From: DATFVJ01 sp963820395
Lineage (GTDB): Bacteria; Actinomycetota; Actinomycetes; Streptosporangiales; Streptosporangiaceae
Direction of reading: 5' to 3'
NCBI GenBank assembly: GCA_963820395.1
Contig: CAWGAE010000015.1
Coordinates: 682,001 to 746,000, forward strand
DNA length: 64,000 nt
Made by a program: the position numbers and the translations under genes. This document shows, piece after piece, positions 32,357-40,684 of the stretch (the stretch's first letter is position 1; every line of letters begins with the position of its first letter). Below the pieces are notes generated by a model, which saw only the letters and a list, made by a program, of their open reading frames with translations, had not been told where the DNA came from and made no database searches.

Positions 32357-33210
32357 AGCTCATCCACCCTCATCAGCGCCGCGGCCCGGTCGTAGCCGAC
32401 CACTGGGCCGTCCCGGCAGAGCAGCAGCGGCCCGAGCTGGCAGTGCCCGCACCAGCCGGCCCCGCAGCGCATGTTGCGCTCCAGCGACACGCGAATCCGG
32501 GCGGCGGGAATTCCCACCGCCATGAGCGCGTCAGCTGCCAGCCTCATCATGATGTCCGGGCCGCAGACGAATGCCACGGTGTTGCCCGGGGTGAGCCGGG
32601 CGGGCCTGATGAGCGCCGTGACCAAGCCGACCTCACCGCTCCATGCACCGTCAGCCCGGTCGGCTGTGACCGCCACTTCGACCCCGGCGCGCCGCCATTG
32701 TTCCAGCTCGCCGGGGTAGAGCAGATCGTCAGGCGTGCGCGCGCCGGCCAGCAGCACGATCCGGCCGTACCGGGACCGGCCGGTGAGCGCGGCGAGCACC
32801 ACCGGGCGCAGTGGCGCGAGGCCGATCCCGCCGGCGACGATCACAATGTCGCACCCGGCCGCGGACGGCACGTCCCAGCCCCTGCCGAACGGGCCGCGTA
32901 CGCCGATGAGGTGGCCCAGTTGCGCCGCGTGCAGTGCCCGGGTGACCGCACCCACCGCGCGCAGCGTGTGCTGCATGCGGTGGGCGCGCCCGTCGCCGCT
33001 GTCACCCAGGCCGCTGACCGAGATGGGTACCTCACCGACGCCGAGCGCGGTCAGCATGGCGAACTGCCCCGGGGCGAACGCCGGGACCGCGCGCGCCGCT
33101 GCCGTCAGCTCCAAGGTGACCGTGTCGTCGGTGTCCTCCCGGCGCGAGGCCACCCGGTAGAACCGGGGCAGCGCCGCATCGGCGGCCGCCGGTTCGGCCA
33201 GTGTCGTCAT
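32353..33210 (-). CDS. hydG: Hydrogenase FAD/NAD(P)-binding gamma subunit
   Basis: A 285-aa flavoprotein of the dihydroorotate-dehydrogenase electron-transfer type. Motifs are AFAPGQFAMLTALGVGEVPIS for FAD, VIVAGGIGLAPLRPVVLAAL for NAD(P), FVCGPDIMMRLAADAL, and a [2Fe-2S] site RCGAGWCGHCQLGPLLLCRDG. It would pass electrons between NAD(P)H and the iron-sulfur chain of the hydrogenase. ATG 33210 was chosen because the upstream frame is a shadow of the cyclic-nucleotide-domain gene. Confidence 0.92.
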   Translation of the reverse strand: MTTLAEPAAADAALPRFYRVASRREDTDDTVTLELTAAARAVPAFAPGQFAMLTALGVGEVPISVSGLGDSGDGRAHRMQHTLRAVGAVTRALHAAQLGHLIGVRGPFGRGWDVPSAAGCDIVIVAGGIGLAPLRPVVLAALTGRSRYGRIVLLAGARTPDDLLYPGELEQWRRAGVEVAVTADRADGAWSGEVGLVTALIRPARLTPGNTVAFVCGPDIMMRLAADALMAVGIPAARIRVSLERNMRCGAGWCGHCQLGPLLLCRDGPVVGYDRAAALMRVDEL

Positions 33211-33227
33211 GGGCGCCCCCCGGCCGC

Positions 33228-33731
33228 TCACGCGTCCTCTTGCCGGATCCCGGCTTGCCGGATCTGGGCCGGGGAGGCATACATGTCCAGCAGCCGCAAC
33301 CGCGCCTCCTGCAGCCGCTCGCTGATGACCGGCGTGAACAAGCGCAGCACCGCGTAGCCGAACGCCGGATCGGCGTCGCAGCGACGGCGCACGGAGGGGG
33401 CATCGAACGCGATCGCCCCGGTCGGGACGCGGGCCACGGCACCGAAGTGCCAGCGGTAGGGCGGGTGCAGCCACGACCAGCCCAGCACCGCACCCGCACT
33501 AAAGGTCTCGACAATCTGATCGCCGCGGCCCGGCACCCGGAGGTCCAGGGCGACGCCGCCGTGTTCGATCAGCCAGAACCGGTCGGCAACACTGCCTTCG
33601 GTGAAGATGCGCTCACCGGCCGTGAAGGTCACCGGAGCGCCGTCGGCGGCCAGTACCGCGTTCTGCTCGCCGGTCAGCGTGGCAAAGAACGGGTGGGCGG
33701 CGATTCGCGCGGCTACCGTACTCATCATCAT
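33228..33731 (-). CDS. Cyclic-nucleotide-binding-domain protein in hydrogenase operon
   Basis: A 167-aa single-domain protein starting ATGATGATG at 33731, overlapping the stop of the 4Fe-4S subunit. It shows the CRP-type beta-roll: VTFTAGERIFTEGSVADRFWLIEHG, VALDLRVPG, IVETFSAGAVLGWSWLHPP, and a C-helix ending RLQEARLRLLDMY. There is no helix-turn-helix, so it is not a classical CRP/FNR regulator. A paralogue lies at 35239-35712. Placement inside the operon suggests a subunit or ligand-sensing partner of the hydrogenase; inference only. The phosphate-binding cassette is altered from the canonical E. coli CRP motif, so the ligand is unknown. Confidence 0.82.
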   Translation of the reverse strand: MMMSTVAARIAAHPFFATLTGEQNAVLAADGAPVTFTAGERIFTEGSVADRFWLIEHGGVALDLRVPGRGDQIVETFSAGAVLGWSWLHPPYRWHFGAVARVPTGAIAFDAPSVRRRCDADPAFGYAVLRLFTPVISERLQEARLRLLDMYASPAQIRQAGIRQEDA

Positions 33732-34975
33732 CCGGCCTCGTCCCCGGCCACCGCCTGATGCGGCTCGGCGGCAGTGGCCGTGTCCGTGTCCGTGCCCGCC
33801 GAACGCTGCAAGCTGGCCAGCGCGGACACCTCCTGCGTGATATCGATTCCGGTCGGGCACCATACGATGCACCGCCCGCAGCCCACGCATCCGGACGTGC
33901 CGAACTGATCATGCCAGGTGCCTAGCTTGTGGGTGATCCATTGCCGGTACCGGCTCTGCCCGCTGGTGCGTACGCTACCGGCGTGCAGGTAGGAGAAGTC
34001 CAGCGCATAACAGGAATCCCAGCGCCGCCACCGCTCGGCGTGATCGCCCGTCAGGTCGGTGACGTCCTCAGTTGTCGTGCAGAAGCAGGTGGGGCAGACC
34101 ATGGTGCAGTTGCCGCAGGTCAGGCAGCGCGAGGCCACATCGTCCCAGTGCGGCGACTCGCGGCTGCCGGCCAACAGCTGCGGCAGGCCCTGCGCCGGCA
34201 TCTTGCGCCCCATGTGGTCGGCCGCACCGGCCACCGCCGCCGCAGCGTACCGGACCATCGCATCGTCGGCCGTCCGGCTCGGCACGTCCGCCAGCACGCC
34301 CGCACCGGCCGCCGTGCCCGTCCGGACCAGGAAACGGTGGCCCCCGGCGTCGACGAGCTCGGTCATGACCAGGTCGAACCCCGACTCGGCGCCCGGGCCG
34401 CACCCCATCGACGTGCAGAAGCAGGTGGCTCCGGGCTCAGTGCACTCGACCGCGATGATGAACGCGCCATCGCGCCGCCCGTTGTAGACATGATCGGCGT
34501 GCCGACCGCCGATCAGCACCTGGTCCAGGATGCCGACCGCGCGCACATCGCAGGGGCGCACCCCAAGCAAGGCGTACCTGCGCCGCTCCCCTGGCTCGCC
34601 GGCCACGACGGTGCCGGTGGCCCGGTGCGCCGACCACAGCCGGGCCCGCGCCGGATGCAGCACGCTCTTCCATGACTGCGGGCCTGCCGAATGCCCGAAT
34701 GCCGCGGTATCGGAACGCGCCCGCAGCCGGTATCTTCCCGCTTCGGTCTCCACCCCCCAGCCGAACGGCAGCTCGGCGGCCGTAGCCAGCTCGGCCACCA
34801 CGATCGCGCCGTCTCGCACGGTCGGGCCGACCACGGTGTAGCCACGGCCGCGCAGCGCCTCGAACAACGCGGGAAGCCCGTCGGCGTCCATGACCACAGG
34901 CGGGCCGGCCACCGGCGGGCTCACCGAATCCTCACCAGCACCCATCACAACCATCCCCGCGCTCAGGCCGACCAT
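33728..34975 (-). CDS. hydB: Hydrogenase 4Fe-4S beta subunit
   Basis: A 415-aa iron-sulfur protein resembling the beta subunit of sulfhydrogenases/group 3b enzymes. Two ferredoxin-type motifs are clear: CLTCGNCTMVCPTCFC and CVGCGRCIVWCPTG. A central region has further Cys (GVRPCDVRAVGILDQ and ATCFCTSMGCGPG) as in this family. It relays electrons between the small and gamma subunits. The start is uncertain: GTG/ATG-type options at 34975 or further in (a Met-Asp-Ala-Asp at residue 29). It is the first of six tightly packed genes. Confidence 0.9.
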   Translation of the reverse strand: MVGLSAGMVVMGAGEDSVSPPVAGPPVVMDADGLPALFEALRGRGYTVVGPTVRDGAIVVAELATAAELPFGWGVETEAGRYRLRARSDTAAFGHSAGPQSWKSVLHPARARLWSAHRATGTVVAGEPGERRRYALLGVRPCDVRAVGILDQVLIGGRHADHVYNGRRDGAFIIAVECTEPGATCFCTSMGCGPGAESGFDLVMTELVDAGGHRFLVRTGTAAGAGVLADVPSRTADDAMVRYAAAAVAGAADHMGRKMPAQGLPQLLAGSRESPHWDDVASRCLTCGNCTMVCPTCFCTTTEDVTDLTGDHAERWRRWDSCYALDFSYLHAGSVRTSGQSRYRQWITHKLGTWHDQFGTSGCVGCGRCIVWCPTGIDITQEVSALASLQRSAGTDTDTATAAEPHQAVAGDEAG

Positions 34976-35106
34976 CCGTACGTCAGCGGGATTTAGCCTA
35001 ACCGCCGCCGGGCGCGGTCACGAACCCCCGAATCGCCCTTCCCGCAGGGCGCCTGGATGTAGTTCGAAGGTGACGGCGCTGATCACCTACCGACGGAGGC
35101 AGGTTC

Positions 35107-35160
35107 ATGACCAGCGATGATGATGCGCGACCGCTCGTGGTCCGCACCAACCAAGACTGA
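35107..35160 (+). other. Possible truncated gene start or leader peptide
   Basis: GGAGGCAGG at 35095-35103 is followed by ATG 35107 and a 17-codon frame (MTSDDDARPLVVRTNQD) ending in TGA. The strong ribosome site makes real translation plausible. It might be a leader peptide or the clipped 5' end of a lost gene; nothing homologous follows in any frame. Confidence 0.25.
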
Positions 35161-35238
35161 CTCGCCGGTGCTGGCCCAAGCCGCTGATCTCCGAGCCGCT
35201 GCGGGCCACTAGACGCGACACCGGGGCCGAACAAGGCG

Positions 35239-35712
35239 TCATGACATAGGCTCCTGGCGGCCATAGACATCCAGCAACCGGATCCGGGTCGCCTGCAGCC
35301 GGTGCGCCAGCACCGCGACGAACCTGGAAGTGAGCTCGTGGCCAAGGGCCGGGTCGGCGTCACTCAAGCCATGCACGGCCCGGCTATCCAGCTCAAACGC
35401 CTGCGTGGGCTGCATGGTGACCGCCCCGAGCGTCCACTGGTACGGCGGGAACAGCCACGACCAGCCAATCACCTCACCTCGGCCGAGGGTTTCGATGATG
35501 ACCGGGCCGTGCCCCGGCACGTGCAGGTCGAGGGCTACCTGGCCGGCCTCGATCAGCCACAACCGGTCGGCCGTCCCGCCTTCCTCGAAGAGCCGGTACC
35601 GGGCCGGGACCGCTATGTAGCGCGTGACCTCGCTCAGCCGGGCGATGTGCTCGTCCGCCATGCCGCGCACGAACGGGTGCACGCTAAGCGGCGGCGCGTC
35701 CAGCCTGCTCAT
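35239..35712 (-). CDS. Cyclic-nucleotide-binding-domain protein, second paralogue
   Basis: A 157-aa beta-roll protein paralogous to the gene at 33228. Corresponding blocks are RLFEEGGTADRLWLIEAGQVALDL, GPVIIETLGRGEVIGWSWLFPPYQW and RLQATRIRLLDVYGRQ. The shared GWSWL-PPY-W signature is distinctive and lies where CRP binds phosphate and purine. It lacks a DNA-binding domain. It lies 263 bases upstream of the hydrogenase operon on the same strand and may be co-regulated with it. Confidence 0.8.
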   Translation of the reverse strand: MSRLDAPPLSVHPFVRGMADEHIARLSEVTRYIAVPARYRLFEEGGTADRLWLIEAGQVALDLHVPGHGPVIIETLGRGEVIGWSWLFPPYQWTLGAVTMQPTQAFELDSRAVHGLSDADPALGHELTSRFVAVLAHRLQATRIRLLDVYGRQEPMS

Positions 35713-35960
35713 CGCTTCTCCACTCCGCCGCTGCCATCCACATCACCAGAAACATCGTCACCTGCGCCAGCGCCCTTTACCCGGCGCGCAGGACCGCGGC
35801 TTCTTCCGTACACCTCTTGCAGCCGACATCCAACTTCATCAGACCGCGTCGCCAGGTGTGACCGCGTAGGGGCAAAGGTCCCCGGACTGCCCCTGGCGCC
35901 GTCCATGTTGGCCAACCGCCGCGCGCCGCGATCATCGCCCGCTCGATCAGCGCGGCCGGG

Positions 35961-36056
35961 TTACCGGCCAGCTCCGGTGAAACTTGCCTGCCGGGCCGCG
36001 TAGCGCAGCGCCTCTTTTGAGCCTTCCGACCCGTCGACCCCAACCACTATGCGGGA
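35961..36056 (-). pseudogene. Universal stress protein fragment
   Basis: Thirty residues reading IVVGVDGSEGSKEALRYAAR and then stopping match the N-terminal strand-helix of UspA-type proteins. The remainder of the domain (ATP-binding GxxG loop) is missing. It is fused in frame to unrelated debris upstream. Confidence 0.65.
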
Positions 36057-36359
36057 TCCTTGAGCCCCGGGTGCAGCTCCACCTCCACGGGCGTCCGCGA
36101 CGCCTCGATGGCCGCCACCGCCTGGGCAAGGGTGAAGGCACGCCTGCGCCAACCTGCCCGGCCTGCTGGCGTGTCGACCAGCGCGGCCACGTTCCGGGCC
36201 GACCTTATCGTTGGCCTCGGCGTACTTGATGGCCCGCTGCAGGGATCTGCGCGCGATCTGAAGGGACCGGCTGGAGAGCTGCTCGCCCAGGGCCGCCAAC
36301 GCCGTCCGGACCTGGGTGGCTGTCAGGTCCCGTAGCGGCTTCGCGCCGATGGTCTCGCG
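36046..36359 (-). pseudogene. Tyrosine-recombinase (integrase) fragment
   Basis: The minus strand encodes an N-terminal SAM-like core-binding part of a phage-type integrase: IGAKPLRDLTATQVRTALA, LSSRSLQIARRSLQRAIKYA and, after a frameshift near 36195, NVAALVDTPAGRAG then AFTLAQAVAAIEA. No catalytic domain (R-H-R-Y) follows. Confidence 0.65.
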
Positions 36360-36410
36360 CGCAGCTGTCCCACGGCTAGCTCGTACTGGCCTGAGGCGTG
36401 CCAATGGTGC

Positions 36411-36473
36411 CCTGGTGGCGTAGTACAGGCCGCGGCGCAGCGCGTGCAGGCTCTCGCCCTTGTTCAGCTGCGC
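36411..36473 (-). pseudogene. Tn3-family transposase scrap
   Basis: A 21-residue block, QLNKGESLHALRRGLYYATR, matches the conserved C-terminal motif of Tn3-family transposases. It is joined in frame to the integrase fragment with nothing else of the transposase present. Confidence 0.6.
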
Positions 36474-36538
36474 CGGTCGGCAAGGCTGGCTGCGATTCGC
36501 AATGCCCGTACTCGCTGCAGGAGACACCAGCGGGACTG

Positions 36539-38389
36539 CTACAGGCTGATCGCAATGTGAACGGGAAGGTTCCCCACCTTGATCGGCGTGTCGGCGGTGT
36601 TGGTGGCGGTCTCGATCGGGGTCACAGTCCCCGAGCCTTGGTTGGCGACGTAGGCGGTCGTCCCGTCCGGCATGATCGCGATGGCATTGGGGAAGCTTCC
36701 GACCGTGATCGGCGTGCCGGCGGTGTTGGTGGCGGTCCGGATCGGGGTCACGGTGTCGGAGCCGGAGTTGGCGACGTAGGCGGTCGTCCCGTCCGGCGTG
36801 ATCGCGATGGCCATCGGGTCGCTTCCCACCGTGATCGGCGTGCCGGCAGAATTGGTGGCGGTCCGGATCGGGGTCACGGTGTTTGAGTCGTGGTTGGCGA
36901 GGTAGGCGGTCGTCCCGTCCGGCGTGATCGCGATGGCATTGGGGAAGCTTCCGACCGTGATCGGCGTGCCGGCGGTGTTGGTGGCGGTCCGGATCGGGGT
37001 CACGGTGTTTGAGCCGGAGTTGGCGACGTAGGCGGTCGTCCCGTCCGGCGTGATCGCGATGGCCATCGGGTCGCTTCCGACCGTGATCGGCGTGCCGACG
37101 GTGTTGGTGGCGGTCCGGATCGGGGTCACGGTGTTTGAGTCGAAGTTGGCGACGTAGGCGGTCGTCCCGTCCGGCGTGATCGCGACGGCAAAGGGACCGT
37201 TCCCCGCCGTGATCGGCGTGCCGGCGGTGTTGGTGGCGGTCCGGATCGGGGTGACGGTGTTTGAGCCGGAGTTGGCGACGTAGGCGGTCGTCCCGTCCGG
37301 CGTGATCGCGATGGCCATCGGGTCGCTTCCGACCGTGATCGGCGTGCCGGCGGTGTTGGTGGCGGTCCGGATCGGGGTCACGGTGTTTGAGTCGAAGTTG
37401 GCGACGTAAGCGGTCGTCCCGTCCGGCGTGATCGCGACGGCAAAGGGACCGTTCCCCGCCGTGATCGGCGTGCCGGCGGTGTGGGTGGCGGTCTGAATCG
37501 GGGTCACAGTCCCCGAGCCGGAGTTGGCGACGTAGGCGGTTTTCGTGTCCGGCGTGAGCGTGATGGCGTGCGGGTCGCTTCCGACCGTGATCGGCGTACC
37601 GGCGGTGTTGGTGGCGGTCCGGTTCGGGGTCACGGTCCCCCCGTCGTGGTTGGCGACGCAGGCGCTTCTGACCGTCAGGTCCTCGCCGCCCTGGCCAGCG
37701 CGGGCGCCGCCGGACTGGTCGCGGATTCCGGTGCCGATGGCCATCTCCGCGGTCATGGCCAGACCGAATCCGGCGATCACGTCGGGTCCGTGGTCCTCAA
37801 CATGGCCTTCGGCGAAAAGCCGGTCCAAAGCGTCGAGCTTGCCGTACTCGACAGCCGGGATCAGGTCCGGGTCCATCCAGGACGACCACTGCACCTTAGC
37901 AAAGATCTGCGGGTCTTCCCGGCACCGGAGCCCTAAAACATCCGCGGTGCCCTTGATGGCGAAGTGGTAGACGGCAGGCTCACCTGGCACTCCCAGAGTC
38001 TCGGCGAGGCCCGCAAGCGCCCGTCCAGTCGGTGTTGCCCACTTATCGCTGGAGTCACGCTCACGTACCGGTGATGGGCTCATGTTCCACCACAGCGACG
38101 GCTCCGAACCTGCGTACTGATTGAGCGTCGGCGGCTTAATGCGGTTAGGAAGCTGCGACACGTCGGCCCCAGTAGGCGTCTCATAGCGCATGCCCGGAAT
38201 ATCACCGAACTTCCGAAACAACGGCGGCACCATAAGCCCGCCCACCAATCCATGTAGGGGCCACCTGACCTGACAGGGCTGCCAACGACACTGCAATAAT
38301 CCCTCCATAGGGTCGGTCACCGCGGGGTCATCCTCAGATCCTGAACTTGCCGCTTCGCCGTGACGTGAGACAGCCACGGGTGATTTCAT
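36539..38389 (-). CDS. Chimeric YVTN-type beta-propeller protein
   Basis: A 616-aa open frame with three parts. Residues 1-183 are an unrecognised N-terminal region (MRYETPTGADVSQLPNRIK, PSLWWNMSPSPVRERDSSD). Residues 184-240 are homologous to the C-terminus of the type III polyketide synthase at 43043 (LDALDRLFAEGHVE, VIAGFG, TAEMAIGT, RDQSGG). From about 242 to the end come nearly nine 42-residue repeats of the form AYVAN-S-NTVTPIRTATNT then AGTPITVGS-P-AIAITPDGTT, the YVTN/surface beta-propeller type. The final repeat is cut short (ISL end). There is no signal peptide at this N-terminus, although such propellers are normally secreted. I think it is a recombinant gene; whether it is expressed is unknown. 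Confidence 0.6.
   Translation of the reverse strand: MKSPVAVSRHGEAASSGSEDDPAVTDPMEGLLQCRWQPCQVRWPLHGLVGGLMVPPLFRKFGDIPGMRYETPTGADVSQLPNRIKPPTLNQYAGSEPSLWWNMSPSPVRERDSSDKWATPTGRALAGLAETLGVPGEPAVYHFAIKGTADVLGLRCREDPQIFAKVQWSSWMDPDLIPAVEYGKLDALDRLFAEGHVEDHGPDVIAGFGLAMTAEMAIGTGIRDQSGGARAGQGGEDLTVRSACVANHDGGTVTPNRTATNTAGTPITVGSDPHAITLTPDTKTAYVANSGSGTVTPIQTATHTAGTPITAGNGPFAVAITPDGTTAYVANFDSNTVTPIRTATNTAGTPITVGSDPMAIAITPDGTTAYVANSGSNTVTPIRTATNTAGTPITAGNGPFAVAITPDGTTAYVANFDSNTVTPIRTATNTVGTPITVGSDPMAIAITPDGTTAYVANSGSNTVTPIRTATNTAGTPITVGSFPNAIAITPDGTTAYLANHDSNTVTPIRTATNSAGTPITVGSDPMAIAITPDGTTAYVANSGSDTVTPIRTATNTAGTPITVGSFPNAIAIMPDGTTAYVANQGSGTVTPIETATNTADTPIKVGNLPVHIAISL
36542..37664 (-). repeat. Tandem 126-bp coding repeats
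   Basis: About 8.9 copies of a 126-bp unit, each coding 42 residues of a beta-propeller blade. Units alternate between variants (SDPMAIAI, NGPFAVAI, SFPNAIAI), which suggests duplication of two-blade blocks. All units are in frame. Confidence 0.88.
37670..37837 (-). other. Displaced 3' segment of a type III PKS gene
   Basis: On the minus strand this 168-bp segment matches the plus-strand segment 43968-44140 of rppA at high DNA identity (shared runs such as CGACGCTTTGGACCGGCTTT and GACCGCGGAGATGGCCATCG-like blocks). It is embedded in frame in the propeller gene. Confidence 0.8.
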
Positions 38390-38753
38390 TATCTTCGGGT
38401 TACCGCCAAAGATCCCGATGAAGGCGGTGGCCGTGGCGTTCAGTATGGCGTTACAGGTGGCTGGAGTCCAGCCACGCGCACGCGAGGATCAGGACCGGGC
38501 GCTGTAACAGCTGACGACGTTCCGCCGGGACCTCTCGAAACAGGTGCGGCGCGCCGTGGACCCGCTGACGTGCACCAGCTCGCCCGTTTGCCTCGAGCAG
38601 CGGCCCCCGCAGCGTGCGGGTCGGTCGGCCCGGCCTCACCATAGCGAGAGGCTAACCAGGCAGCGGGCAGAATGGCGGAGCCGGGGGAGCTCGCTGAGAA
38701 AGGCCAGGAGGTCCGCCGTCGGCGCCTGCACGGCGGCTGTCGGCGGCCACGAG
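38390..38753. other. Gene-free stretch before IS21 remnant
   Basis: No supported gene. A minus-strand frame near 38451-38642 is open but unrecognised. Confidence 0.4.
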
Positions 38754-38763
38754 AAGATCTAGG

Positions 38764-38815
38764 TGTGCGGCCAGTTAGCTCCAGGCCTGCGGCCATTAGA
38801 AATCCAGGTGTGTGG
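38764..38815 (+). repeat. IS21-like terminal repeats
   Basis: Two adjacent, partly degenerate units, TGTGCGGCCAGTTAGCTCC and CTGCGGCCATTAGAAATCC, each followed by AGG, then a third TGTGTGGTC start. Multiple end repeats of this kind are typical of IS21 ends, and the istA remnant begins 40 bases later. Confidence 0.5.
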
Positions 38816-38855
38816 TCGTCACCGCGCTGACGTGGCGCACCAGAAGCTGACCGCA

Positions 38856-39290
38856 TGAGGTACCGGGGGTGGGAGCGGTCGATGCGGCGGGCAGTCGCCG
38901 AGCTGAAGTCCGCGTGGCGGGCCGGGCACCGGCGCCGGTACCGGCCATGAATATCGGAGCCGGGGATGTGGCTGCAAAGGGACTGGGGCGACGGGCCGAA
39001 GATCGCGGCCTGCGGCAGCTGTTTGCGCCTGGCTGGCCTGGTCACGGTTCCGGGTGGTGATCCCGTCGTGGGATCAGCAGCTGGGCAGGACCGCGTGCCT
39101 GGACACCACGTTGGGAAGGTGGGCGGGGCGCCGACGTACCTGCTGACCGACAAGCCGAGACAGTCACCATCGAGCACGTGGCCGGTGTTCCGGTGTGCCA
39201 CCCGCGATGGCTGCGCTGGGCTGGCACTACGGCTGGAAGGTGGAGACCTGCGTGCCGTCCGGCCCCCCTTAACCGGCTAATCCTTGGCGG
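38856..39290 (+). pseudogene. IS21-family IstA transposase remnant
   Basis: The frame from ATG 38856 reads RGWERSMRRAVAELKSAWRA and HRRRYRP, then a stop. A second frame continues ISEPGMWLQRDWGDGPKIAA and later VGGAPTYLLTD; a third gives EHVAGVPVCHP and WHYGWKVETCVPS. In order these match the central catalytic part of IstA (YRPW-EPG-WLQ-DWG, GG-PTYLL-DN-KT, VAGVPVRHP). Several frameshifts and loss of both ends make it inactive. No istB was found. Confidence 0.75.
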
Positions 39291-39489
39291 TTGCTGCCAG
39301 GACACGCCGATCAGTAGCGGGTCGTCGACTGAGAGTGAAACGCCGGGCATACAGGTGAGCCATGGCAGATGACGGGGGCCGATCGCCGAGGAACACGGCG
39401 GCGGGTGGCGGCTAACAGGGCTGGTGGCGGCAAGTTCGGGCTGGTGAACGTGTTCCTGGCCTACTAGGCGTCATCAGGGGTTCGCTCGC

Positions 39490-39741
39490 GTTCGCCCATA
39501 CGTCGGGGCTAAGCCGGTCACCAAGGTCCGGAACAACAAGCGCGGCCGGGCAGAGAAGGGCCGTGCCGACACCCACCTCACCGCCCAGGACGGCCGCGCG
39601 GTGTGCTTCGTGTCCGGCGAACCGTCCGGGCTGATCCGTCACGCTGCCGCCCGCGCTGGCGGACGGGATCAGCCGGGTGTCCTCGGCGGCGAGGATGGTG
39701 CGATCGCCCAGCATGGCAGCCAGGTTCTCGCGGGGCTGTAG
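39490..39741 (+). pseudogene. DDE transposase, central fragment
   Basis: An 83-codon frame reads VGAKPVTKVRNNKRGRAEKG, DTHLTAQDGRAVCFVSGEPSG, and then diverges before a stop. The KVRNNK-GRAEKG and GRAVCF-SGEPSG blocks belong to an IS1634-like/IS4-type actinobacterial transposase as I remember it. The C-terminal half of the same transposase type lies 2.4 kb downstream at 42124. Confidence 0.6.
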
Positions 39742-39923
39742 CCGCCGTCCGGCAGGCAGAGAATGCGCCCACCGGCAACGATGAAGCGCTCCAGTAGGGG
39801 AACGGCGTCCCCGGCCACTCGGCACGCCAGCCGGGCCACTACACGCAGTGGGTCCTTGGTCCGGTGTGATTGGCACAAGCCAGGCCTGTTGACGTGGACA
39901 CGCCCACATGTCATGCTCATGCC

Positions 39924-40634
39924 ATGTCGACTAGGCCGCGCCAACGACCCCGCCGCAGTCCGGGCGCTGCAGGCGAGCAAGCTGCTGTCGGCTCGCCGGC
40001 CGTGAGAGCAGCGGTGGCTGGGAGCGACGGCGGGGATGGCGGTCCGAGCAGCCTGCGCGAGCAGCATCACGGGCTCACGCGCCAGTTGATCTTGCGCTCG
40101 GTTGCCGAGCAGCTGGGGAAGGAAGACCTGTCGGATATCACTGTGCCCGCGGTGGCGCAGGCTGCGGGGATCTCGGTTCGCACGATCTACCGGCATTTCC
40201 CCACTCGTGAAGATCTCATCGCGGCCGCCGCCGAATGGATCTTCGGCGGGCTGTTCTTCAGCGAACCTGGCATCCCCGAGAAGGTGGATGAGCTTGCCGC
40301 GCATACCGCGGCAAACCTGAAGTCGTTTGACAAGTACCCCAACCTGGGCCGGGCGCTGGCCCTCACCCGTGCCGGCAACGCCGTCCGGTCCGTGCGGCGT
40401 CAGCATCGGCTTGAAGGTCTCCAGAGAGCGCTGAAGGAGGTTATGGGCAATCTCTCCGCTGCCGAGCAGCGCCGGGCCGAAGCTGTCTTTGGCTATCTGT
40501 CTAACGTGCTCGCCTGGGTAACCATGCGTGACGAGAACGCATTCAGCGGCGAGGAGATCGGCAAGGCGATCGGCTGGGCGATGGAGGTCCTGATCGATGA
40601 TCTGCGGCGGCGAAACGAGGCCGCCGGCGCATGA
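39924..40634 (+). CDS. TetR-family regulator
   Basis: A 236-aa repressor-type protein. The DNA-binding domain is at about 45-100 (TRQLILRSVAEQL, ISDI-type DLSDITVPAVAQAAGISVRTIYRHFP in pieces). A helical ligand domain follows with no recognised specificity. An N-terminal basic leader of about 40 residues precedes the domain. ATG 39924 was preferred over the earlier frame extension. It lies 50 bases before a SnoaL-like gene, its likely partner. Confidence 0.87.
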   Translation: MSTRPRQRPRRSPGAAGEQAAVGSPAVRAAVAGSDGGDGGPSSLREQHHGLTRQLILRSVAEQLGKEDLSDITVPAVAQAAGISVRTIYRHFPTREDLIAAAAEWIFGGLFFSEPGIPEKVDELAAHTAANLKSFDKYPNLGRALALTRAGNAVRSVRRQHRLEGLQRALKEVMGNLSAAEQRRAEAVFGYLSNVLAWVTMRDENAFSGEEIGKAIGWAMEVLIDDLRRRNEAAGA

Positions 40635-40684
40635 TCCGCAAAGGTCCTCGAGCGAGCAGTAGCTGAAGATCGAACGAGGTAGTG

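Noticed and set aside
36542..37664. Regular repeats that might be a CRISPR array
   Set aside because: The 126-bp units are contiguous, in frame and code for propeller blades; there are no unique spacers.
38440..39201. 253-codon minus-strand frame
   Set aside because: Overlaps the IS21 remnant on the other strand and shows no family motif.
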